DNA from: a virus
Virus record (IMG/VR): IMGVR_UViG_3300024517_000021
Span: 1 to 54,779 of that record
DNA: 54,779 nt
Reading direction: 5' to 3' (one strand)
Of this stretch, positions 40,382 through 46,263 are shown piece by piece. Every line of letters begins with the position of its first letter. Within the stretch, counting starts at the first letter, position 1. The position numbers and the translations under genes were made by a program. The notes beneath the pieces are model-generated. The model was not told where the DNA came from, searched no databases, and saw nothing but the letters and a program-made list of their open reading frames with translations.

Positions 40382-40537
40382 CTAGGGGATCAGCGATCCA
40401 TCACCCCTTCCCTTGTGCTTACGCTTCCGCGTGTAGCCCTTGGCACCCTTCTTGGTGCCATGCTTCCCGCCCCGAGGTAGCCGCACCTTGCGACTCTCCC
40501 GGCGCAGGAACTTCGCCAGATCGATTTCGATTTTCAT
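40382..40537 (-). CDS. Small very basic protein (51 residues)
   Basis: ATG 40537 to TAG 40382. Basic throughout (FLRRESRKVRLPRGGKHGTK, KGYTRKRKHKGRGD), so it probably binds nucleic acid. It lies between an AT-rich element (40350-40373) and the exported-protein gene. No family recognised. It reads well and fits the operon spacing. Confidence 0.55.
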   Translation of the reverse strand: MKIEIDLAKFLRRESRKVRLPRGGKHGTKKGAKGYTRKRKHKGRGDGSLIP

Positions 40538-40590
40538 CGTGTAACCCTTCTGCGAGAGAGGGGGGGGGCACCCCCCTCCCCTGCTCCTAC

Positions 40591-41016
40591 CTAGTTCCTG
40601 GCATACTCCCGATCGCTGGGTGCCGATTCATGAGGGGAGATGCTATCGCGACCTGCGAGAACATCGGCGGCATAAGCCACCCCCTCAGCGGGGATCGAGA
40701 AGAGCGCGGATACCGCGCAAGTCCCTCCACTGATGAGTGTCACCGGGAGTCGGAAGATCAGGCCCACGATGGTATTTCCAACGCTGGGCGTGCGATCCCG
40801 CCGATCTCCCACTGCCCATCGGGCCAGCTTGCAACCTGCCCAGCTCACATTGTCGAGCGAGTCGGCAGTTGCGTGTGAAGTGATGGCAACTCCATTTGCC
40901 ACCTCCTGCGATCCAGCGATGACTACATCGCCGATCACCTCACCAGCCGAGGGCTGGTATCCATCGGCACTCGCCACCGTAGCGAGCACCATCGAGAGAA
41001 GAGTGAGTCGGTACAT
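40591..41016 (-). CDS. Exported protein with signal peptide
   Basis: 141 residues behind AAAACAGGAGGAAAC. A signal peptide (MYRLTLLSMVLATVASADG) should be cleaved after ASA. The mature part has an internal hydrophobic stretch (VGNTIVGLIFRLPVTLISGG) that could be a membrane anchor, and small-residue-rich helices. Export from an early operon suggests an envelope-acting accessory protein such as a superinfection-exclusion factor. That is inference. Confidence 0.6.
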   Translation of the reverse strand: MYRLTLLSMVLATVASADGYQPSAGEVIGDVVIAGSQEVANGVAITSHATADSLDNVSWAGCKLARWAVGDRRDRTPSVGNTIVGLIFRLPVTLISGGTCAVSALFSIPAEGVAYAADVLAGRDSISPHESAPSDREYARN

Positions 41017-41043
41017 GTTTCCTCCTGTTTTGGGTTTCCACTG

Positions 41044-41061
41044 AAGCCCTCGGAAGGGCTT
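41044..41061. other. Short inverted repeat between genes
   Basis: AAGCCCT (41044-41050) pairs with AGGGCTT (41055-41061) over loop CGGA. On the plus strand a TTT follows, on the minus strand no T run. It lies between the 41089 and 40591 genes. Possible weak attenuator. Confidence 0.35.
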
Positions 41062-41088
41062 TTCGGCGGGTCACCAGCCCGCTGCTCG

Positions 41089-41319
41089 TCAGAGTGGATC
41101 GGATGCTCTCGCCAGCTCGGCAGCTTCCCGCCAAACCGTCCCCAGTTTCCCGGCCATGGCTTCGACCCCCCGTTGGACTGCCTGTCCAGCGTCCGGGTCG
41201 GAGAGGTCTGCCCGGTCGAACTTCTCGAAAGTCGCCTCCAGCTCCACCGAGAGATCGTGGAGCGCATCGTGTACCGCGATGCTGGCGTCGGAGAGTTCGT
41301 CGAGTTGGGTTTGGTTCAT
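41089..41319 (-). CDS. Small acidic helical protein, unknown
   Basis: 76 residues from ATG 41319 behind GGAGG. Helical and acidic (LSVELEATFEKFDRADLSDP, AVQRGVEAMAGKLGTVWREA). Overlaps the upstream stop by ATGA, showing translational coupling. No family recognised. Confidence 0.5.
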   Translation of the reverse strand: MNQTQLDELSDASIAVHDALHDLSVELEATFEKFDRADLSDPDAGQAVQRGVEAMAGKLGTVWREAAELARASDPL

Positions 41320-41432
41320 CGGATTTCATCCTCCAAGTGTTGACTATCCAAGAATCGGATAGCCTCGTCTTCGTCAGTTGCCATCTTCCATTGCAGTCCG
41401 GTAGCCAGCCGGTGGTGATGGAATCCCTCCAT
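41316..41432 (-). CDS. Possible 38-residue coupled small protein
   Basis: ATG 41432 to TGA 41316, whose ATGA overlaps the next gene's start by three bases. The product (MEGFHHHRLATGLQWKMATD, EAIRFLDSQHLEDE) reads as a plausible protein. The frame stays open upstream to about 41501 without a canonical start (a CTG follows GGGGCGAG), so the N-terminus may be longer. Confidence 0.45.
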   Translation of the reverse strand: MEGFHHHRLATGLQWKMATDEDEAIRFLDSQHLEDEIR

Positions 41433-41665
41433 CGGGGTGCCGCGCCCTGGGCATGTGATTTGAGTGGCTTGAGTGTCTCCTGGCAGCTCGCCCCGAAGGG
41501 GTCATGGCCCGCCATGCGGTGTTTCGTTTCGCGCCTACTTGATGGCTCTCCCCGCCCAGCGCGGCGGGGGTCATGGCCCACTGAGGAAGGGTCGCAGCGT
41601 GTCACCATTCAGGGTTTGCATCTCGCCCCGACTGCCACTGCCATCACCGCCGCTCGCCTTCCCTG
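41433..41665. other. GC-rich stretch with paired hairpin/direct-repeat units
   Basis: No convincing gene. GGGGTCATGGCCC occurs at 41498-41510 and again at 41567-41579. Each copy is preceded by a G/C hairpin (CCCCGAAGGGG; CCGC...GCGG). A minus-strand 16-codon frame ends in the second copy. The stretch may be degraded small genes with end-hairpins. Confidence 0.4.
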
Positions 41666-42073
41666 TCACCATCGCCCTCCGAGGAGTAAGCGACCTTGCC
41701 CGCATCTCCCGGGTTCATAATCCCCGAGAGGTAGAGGGAGCGTGACATCCCCGGCGAGCGCCGGGTTTGCTTCCACCGATTCCACCATCTTCGCGAAGTC
41801 GCCGATCCGGTCGAGTTCGCCGCGAGTCGCCTCGCGTTGGGTCTGCCATGTGAGAGGTCTGGAGGAGGGTCGGTGCGTGCCAACGGCATTGGGGGCCGAG
41901 TGAGAGATCGAGCCCCGTGCCTTCGCACCTTCCCTGCCAGCGTGAGCGGGCAGTCGCTGTCTCGGTGTGTCCTCCGCGGCGCGATCCGGGTATCGCCGCG
42001 TGGCCGAGTCCGTTCTGTTTTCCCCCTCTCTCCCCGAGAACCTCGCCCCGGTGACACAGTCAGTATCGGTCAT
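41666..42073 (-). CDS. Doubtful GC-rich ORF
   Basis: 135 codons from ATG 42073, no clear ribosome site. The first 70 residues are Arg/Pro/His-rich and look random. Residues about 77-125 (LTWQTQREATRGELDRIGDF, MVESVEANPALAGDVTLPLP) look protein-like. A second frame in the same region also reads well near its end (SRSLYLSGIMNPGDAGKVAY), so a frameshifted or decaying gene is possible. Confidence 0.3.
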   Translation of the reverse strand: MTDTDCVTGARFSGREGENRTDSATRRYPDRAAEDTPRQRLPAHAGREGAKARGSISHSAPNAVGTHRPSSRPLTWQTQREATRGELDRIGDFAKMVESVEANPALAGDVTLPLPLGDYEPGRCGQGRLLLGGRW

Positions 42074-42176
42074 AGGAGACAGAAGTCAATAGAAATCGTT
42101 ACAACAGGTAATAATAATTCGTAGGTATCGACCCGCGTCGGGGGCTGAGCGAAACTCAGCGTAAGAGGTAGGGGCG
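42074..42176. promoter_or_regulatory. Divergent intergenic region upstream of terS
   Basis: Separates the leftward operon from the rightward packaging genes. Contains AT-rich GGTAATAATAATTC, which could supply a -10, and a hairpin GCTGAG (42144-42149)/CTCAGC (42155-42160) with loop CGAAA just before the terS ribosome site. No promoter can be assigned with confidence. Confidence 0.35.
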
Positions 42177-42755
42177 ATGGCAGGGGTCGAAGCCAGGGTC
42201 CGGGGAGGCAAGTCCATGGTGGAGCAGGGGAAGGCGAGGTTGACCGAGAGGCAGAGGGCTTTCGCGGATAAGGTGATTGGGGGAAGCCCAACACTGGCGC
42301 AGGCTTACCTCGAAACCTACGGCGACAAGGATGGGACCAGAAAGGCGACGAAGGGGCAGAAGAATGAGGCTTCGAGGCTCTGGAGGAGCCCTTCTGTGGT
42401 CTCCTACGTGGAGAGCATCCGCTCCAGGGTCGAATCTGCCCAGTCCAGGCGAGCCCTCGGTCAGCGCCAACGGATCACCGAGGCCCTCTGGGTGGAGGCG
42501 CAACATGCGGGCAAGGCCAGCGACCGCATCGCAGCGCTCAGATTGTTGGGGCAGCAGAGTGACGTGGGAATGTTCAGCGAGAAGCTGGAGGTCTCGCACC
42601 GTGAAAGTGAGATCTCCGACGCCGAGATGGTTTCTGAGATCGAGAACACGTTGCGGGAAGCACTGGCAGATCGTGAGACCAACACCATCGACGTAACGCC
42701 AGCACACGCTGAGCAGGTGGAAGCAACGAGCCAGCAGCAGGCTGAATCCACCTAG
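42177..42755 (+). CDS. terS: Terminase small subunit
   Basis: 192 residues from ATG 42177 behind AGAGGTAGGGG. The N-terminal HTH region (LTERQRAFADKVIGGSPTLA, QAYLETYG, ATKGQKNEASRLWRSPSVVS) is the standard small-subunit DNA-binding module. A helical oligomerisation part follows (RITEALWVEAQHAGKASDRI, AALRLLGQQ) and an acidic, Gln-rich tail. It recognises the packaging site, possibly the iteron region immediately downstream. Confidence 0.8.
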   Translation: MAGVEARVRGGKSMVEQGKARLTERQRAFADKVIGGSPTLAQAYLETYGDKDGTRKATKGQKNEASRLWRSPSVVSYVESIRSRVESAQSRRALGQRQRITEALWVEAQHAGKASDRIAALRLLGQQSDVGMFSEKLEVSHRESEISDAEMVSEIENTLREALADRETNTIDVTPAHAEQVEATSQQQAEST

Positions 42756-42925
42756 CATTTGTCATGTCGGGCCTCAGCCCATGGCGGCTAGCACTGGTCA
42801 ACCTGGGCTAACACCAGCAATGTACGTGCAGGGCTAACGCAACAAGTGTGATGCTACCCCCCGGGGATGCACCACCCCCCACCCCCCCTTACGCGCAGGC
42901 CCGGGGTCGTCACCCTTACACACTA

Positions 42926-43000
42926 TTTCACACGTACAATTCTGATTTCACACGTACGATTCTGGATTTCACACATACAATTCTGATTTCACACATACAC
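42926..43000. repeat. Iterons, about 20-base tandem repeat x3.7
   Basis: TTTCACACGTACAATTCTGA at 42926-42945, then TTTCACACGTACGATTCTGGA (42946-42966), TTTCACACATACAATTCTGA (42967-42986) and a partial TTTCACACATACAC (42987-43000). Period 20-21 bases, about two helical turns, so a protein would bind all copies on one face. No intervening spacers, so this is not CRISPR. Confidence 0.85.
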
Positions 43001-43294
43001 TAAAATTTTCTTCATTTCGCGAAAGCGAAACTTTCCCGGTGAAACTGCCCCAAAGCCGAAATTATTTTTATTTTTTTTTAATTCCAAACCATGGTGTAAG
43101 TATGGGTCCCCTATAGGTTTTTAGGAGACTGCCCCCAGGGGTACACCGTTTAGGGACAAATTTATAGCGTGTCAAGGTACCGAATGTGCTATGGATACCT
43201 ACGGTTCTGACCCAATGGTCGCGTAGCTACTAGGTCGATCCGGTAATAACTACACAGGGTAGTAACTTGTAGTTTTCCAGTAGCGACTACACAA

Positions 43295-43314
43295 GGGCAG
43301 GCTAGAGCCTGCCC
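43295..43314. other. Perfect palindromic hairpin before terL
   Basis: GGGCAGGC (43295-43302), loop TAGA, GCCTGCCC (43307-43314). No T run follows, so it is not a standard terminator. It may be an mRNA leader structure or a packaging-site element. Confidence 0.55.
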
Positions 43315-43378
43315 TCATTAGCCAAGAGCGATCTGGATTAAGGGGTGTTACCGGTTAGAAAGAGGCCGGAGGTACGCC

Positions 43379-44866
43379 TTGGATCCGCTGGATCGTATTC
43401 ATGAATTGGACCCCGAGACTTTAAGAAAAGTCCATGGGTTGGTTCAGAGGCTACAGGAGCTTCGGAAGAGAGAGAAATCCCAGAAGGACTACTTGGATTT
43501 CGTTGGCAGAGCTTGGCCTGCTTTTATTAAGGGCCGTCATCATGAAATGATGGCAGATGCCTTTGAGCGAGTTTCCAATGGGAAGTTGAAGAGACTCATT
43601 ATCAACATGCCACCCAGGCATACCAAGAGTGAGTTTGCTTCTTATCTTCTACCTGCATGGTTCCTTGGGAGGAACCCGGACAAGAAAGTCATTCAGACTG
43701 CCCACACGGCCGAGTTGGCAGTTGGCTTCGGTCGGAAGGTGAGGAATCTCGTAGGCGCGGAGGAGTATCAGGAGATATTCCCTGGTGTGGCTCTCCAGCA
43801 AGACTCCAAGGCTGCCGGTCGGTGGAACACTTCCGCTGGCGGGGAATACTTCGCGATTGGAGTGGGTGGGGCGGTTACAGGGAAGGGCGCTGACCTTCTG
43901 ATTATTGATGACCCACATAGTGAGCAGGAGGGTCAGTCTATAGATCCCTCGGTATTTGACCGGACGTATGAATGGTACACGTCTGGACCGAGGCAGAGAC
44001 TCCAGCCGGGTGGGGCGATTGTTATCGTCATGACTCGTTGGCATAAGAGAGATCTCACCGGTCAGATCATCCAGTCTTCTATTCAGAGAGATGGGTCGGA
44101 TGAATGGGAAGTCATCGAACTCCCCGCCATACTTCCTTCTGGGAATCCGCTGTGGCCCGGATTCTGGTCAAAGGATGAATTGGAGAAGCTCCGAGTCGAG
44201 CTTCCCGTTTCCAAATGGTCCGCTCAGTACCAACAGGATCCGACATCCGAAGAAGGCGCGATTGTAAAGAGGGATTGGTGGAAGACATGGGAGAGAGAGA
44301 AGCCTCCCGAATGTGAATTCATCATCCAGTCATGGGATACGGCTTTCCTCAAGACTCAGCGGGCAGATTTCTCTGCCTGTACAACATGGGGAATATTCTA
44401 CAGAGAAGACGATATGGGGAAGAACACCGCCCAGCTTGTCTTGCTCCACGCCTATAAGGAGAGACTGGAGTTCCCCGATCTCAAAAAGAAGGCGTTCGAT
44501 TTGTGGCAGAGATGGACCCCGGATGCATTCATCATCGAGGGGAAGGCTGCCGGGATGCCGCTGATATTTGAACTGAGAAATATGGGAATCCCCGTTCAGG
44601 AGTACACTCCCTCTAGAGGGAATGACAAGATTGCCCGAGTCAATGCTGTGGCAGATCTCTTCGCATCGGGAATGATCTGGGCACCGGATAGAAGATTCTC
44701 GGAAGAAGTCATTGAAGAGTTTGCTTCCTTCCCTTCTGGTGATCACGATGACTTGGTGGACTCCTCGACTCAAGCCCTACTGAGATTCCGTCAGGGTGGA
44801 TTCATTCCCCTGCATACGGATGAGAACGAAGAACCCTTCCGTTCAGTGAAGGCAGATTATTATTAG
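43379..44866 (+). CDS. terL: Terminase large subunit
   Basis: 495 residues from TTG 43379 with CCGGAGGTACGCC upstream. ATPase: Walker A-like MPPRHTKSE (77-85), Walker B LLIIDDPHSE (about 172-181), and MTRWHKRDL coupling motif. RNase-H-like nuclease: IQSWDTAF (about 316), AFIIEGKAAG and GDHDDLVDS (about 455) supply the acidic metal ligands. It drives DNA packaging into the portal and cuts concatemers. Length is standard. The next gene starts three bases after its stop. Confidence 0.95.
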   Translation: MDPLDRIHELDPETLRKVHGLVQRLQELRKREKSQKDYLDFVGRAWPAFIKGRHHEMMADAFERVSNGKLKRLIINMPPRHTKSEFASYLLPAWFLGRNPDKKVIQTAHTAELAVGFGRKVRNLVGAEEYQEIFPGVALQQDSKAAGRWNTSAGGEYFAIGVGGAVTGKGADLLIIDDPHSEQEGQSIDPSVFDRTYEWYTSGPRQRLQPGGAIVIVMTRWHKRDLTGQIIQSSIQRDGSDEWEVIELPAILPSGNPLWPGFWSKDELEKLRVELPVSKWSAQYQQDPTSEEGAIVKRDWWKTWEREKPPECEFIIQSWDTAFLKTQRADFSACTTWGIFYREDDMGKNTAQLVLLHAYKERLEFPDLKKKAFDLWQRWTPDAFIIEGKAAGMPLIFELRNMGIPVQEYTPSRGNDKIARVNAVADLFASGMIWAPDRRFSEEVIEEFASFPSGDHDDLVDSSTQALLRFRQGGFIPLHTDENEEPFRSVKADYY

Positions 44867-44869
44867 TCT

Positions 44870-45403
44870 ATGCCGGGAGAAGAAAAACTCGATCCGACTT
44901 TGGGTGGCATGTTGTACTACCACCCGGATACACCGGTAGAAATTTCGGATCAGTTCTCCGCTCCAGAGGGGCAGCAGTATCTGAGGAACATGCAGCAGTT
45001 CCTCGGTCTATTAAACCGGGCGACTCCAGAAGGTTATGTGTGGAGGAATAATTCTGCTTATCGAGATTGGGGAAAGGCTCATCCCGTAAAGCCTTCTCAT
45101 GATTTCGTAGTCAGGAGATCCGACTCGATAGATTCCGATTCCCCTCCGAAGGAGCTTTCTGATTTGCTCCCGGGAATATATGAGAGCGCAATGCGCTTGG
45201 CCCAGCACTCAGGAATGAGGGCACAGGGAACTGCCCATGGAAGCGGCCCTCACTTGCATACCAATGCGGGTCCTACGGCAGGATCGAGATTGGATGATGA
45301 GGAGTTGGAAGCTTACCTAGAAAATATACGCTCTCGATTTTCCCAAGGGAAGTACCGTAGCGGTGGTCTGATCCGTGATGGTTACGGAAGAAACCTTTTT
45401 TGA
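44870..45403 (+). CDS. Unknown protein after terminase
   Basis: 177 residues from ATG 44870. No clear domain; HGSGPHLHTNAG near residue 125 recalls the GxGPHLHxE motif of M23 peptidases but the rest of that fold is absent. N-terminal EEKLDPTLGGMLYYHPDTPV; C-terminus basic. It is probably a minor virion or packaging accessory protein. The sense of the HLH motif is unresolved. Confidence 0.5.
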   Translation: MPGEEKLDPTLGGMLYYHPDTPVEISDQFSAPEGQQYLRNMQQFLGLLNRATPEGYVWRNNSAYRDWGKAHPVKPSHDFVVRRSDSIDSDSPPKELSDLLPGIYESAMRLAQHSGMRAQGTAHGSGPHLHTNAGPTAGSRLDDEELEAYLENIRSRFSQGKYRSGGLIRDGYGRNLF

Positions 45404-45416
45404 AAAAGGATGAACC

Positions 45417-45485
45417 GTGGCAGGCATACCGAAGAAAATTGCCGATCCTCTGAATCTTCATAAGATGAGTTCCCGTAGCTCTTGA
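45417..45485 (+). CDS. Possible 22-residue mini-ORF
   Basis: GTG 45417 (or ATG 45410 in another frame, RBS AAAAAGG) gives MAGIPKKIADPLNLHKMSSR. It ends overlapping the next gene's TTG. Could be a leader peptide or chance. Confidence 0.2.
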   Translation: MAGIPKKIADPLNLHKMSSRSS

Positions 45486-45709
45486 CCGACAGTGGCCCCA
45501 CGGGTCGGGAGTGGGGAGATCTATCTCGCCACGTAGAAGAAATCCGTCACGATATTCGTAATATGCGAACGATACTTGATGGATATGTAGAGTTGATCAT
45601 CGATTTAGAAAGGCGTTGTGCAAATTTGGAGACGAAGATCTACACGTCTGTTGGTGTTTGTGCAGTTTTATTTGGATTGGTTGGTTCCTTAATTAATTGG
45701 TTTTTCTAG
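45482..45709 (+). CDS. Coiled coil plus C-terminal membrane anchor (XhlA-like layout)
   Basis: 75 residues from TTG 45482. An amphipathic coiled coil (HVEEIRHDIRNMRTILDGYV, ELIIDLERRCANLETKI) then one membrane span (VGVCAVLFGLVGSLINWFF) at the C-terminus. That is the XhlA/holin-associated layout. Its position between terminase and portal, far from the lysis block, is unusual; it may be a membrane-anchoring factor for assembly or an extra holin accessory. Confidence 0.5.
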   Translation: MTDSGPTGREWGDLSRHVEEIRHDIRNMRTILDGYVELIIDLERRCANLETKIYTSVGVCAVLFGLVGSLINWFF

Positions 45710-45727
45710 GAGCAATAGGAGGAAGTA

Positions 45728-46261
45728 ATGGGTAGAGGGGCAAAAGAGCAGTACAGTTCACAACCCCGTTGGGAAGGGTTGATTCAGAGAGGAGGGCAGC
45801 TACAAGCTCCCCTTCCTGGCCCGCGGATGCCCGGTATCGTGCACGATCCGACTTTGCATGAAGGGCAGCAACAAGCTCCGGCTTCTCCTTGGTCTGGATT
45901 TGATCCTGGGCTGAGTCGAGATCAGTTCAATCAGCAGATGATGAATCGGCCCGTTATGACTCGGATGTATGACACTTATTCTGGGAATGATGTTTATTCC
46001 CAGCAAAGAGATTTAACGGATGCATTCAAGGCTGGAGAAATCAATTCCAATCAGTGGCTCCAGAGCGCACAAGCGCTGCAAGATACTTATGGAGTTGAGA
46101 CTGCTGCTCCCAATCAATTCGAGTATCTAGATCCTGCTGCTCAATTGTCGCAGCAACAGGGAATTATGAACCAGTACCAGCCGTTCAATCCGCAGGGCAA
46201 TTATCGAGATCAAATGCGTGGCCAGCATGGCGGCAAGCGTGGCGGGAAGGGCGGTGGTTAG
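45728..46261 (+). CDS. Gln/Pro-rich virion accessory protein
   Basis: 177 residues from ATG 45728 behind AGGAGGAAGTA. Low complexity, Gln/Pro/Gly-rich, with MTRMYDTYSGNDVYSQQRDL and a helical segment (AFKAGEINSNQWLQSAQALQ), and a basic Gly tail (GKRGGKGGG). No enzymatic motif. It lies one base before the portal, so a portal-associated or internal virion role is likely. Confidence 0.5.
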   Translation: MGRGAKEQYSSQPRWEGLIQRGGQLQAPLPGPRMPGIVHDPTLHEGQQQAPASPWSGFDPGLSRDQFNQQMMNRPVMTRMYDTYSGNDVYSQQRDLTDAFKAGEINSNQWLQSAQALQDTYGVETAAPNQFEYLDPAAQLSQQQGIMNQYQPFNPQGNYRDQMRGQHGGKRGGKGGG

Positions 46262-46263
46262 AA

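Larger units (their letters stand above)
42756..43378. other. Non-coding region between terS and terL (candidate pac/ori site)
   Basis: 623 bases with no gene. Left part: C-runs around 42857-42889. Then the iterons (42926-43000), the inverted repeat TTTCGC/GCGAAA (43015-43030), a T-rich run (43065-43081), the direct repeat ACTACACA(A/G)GGG (43249 and 43286), and an 8-base-pair palindrome (43295-43314) just ahead of the terL ribosome site. Such a long gap in an otherwise dense genome implies a cis-acting site. Confidence 0.5.

Noticed and set aside
40940-41608. 222-codon minus-strand frame in another reading frame
   Set aside because: Arg/Pro/Gly-rich product, overlaps genes with better starts and coupled stops. 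Typical GC-rich artefact.
42926-43000. Possible CRISPR array
   Set aside because: Units are contiguous 20-base tandem repeats without spacers. Better described as iterons.
42756-43378. tRNA gene in the large gap
   Set aside because: Hairpins present do not form a cloverleaf and no T-loop consensus was seen. No tRNA was found elsewhere in the window by eye.
44870-45403. M23 endopeptidase based on HGSGPHLHT
   Set aside because: Only this one motif is present; the other metal ligands and fold elements of M23 are absent.
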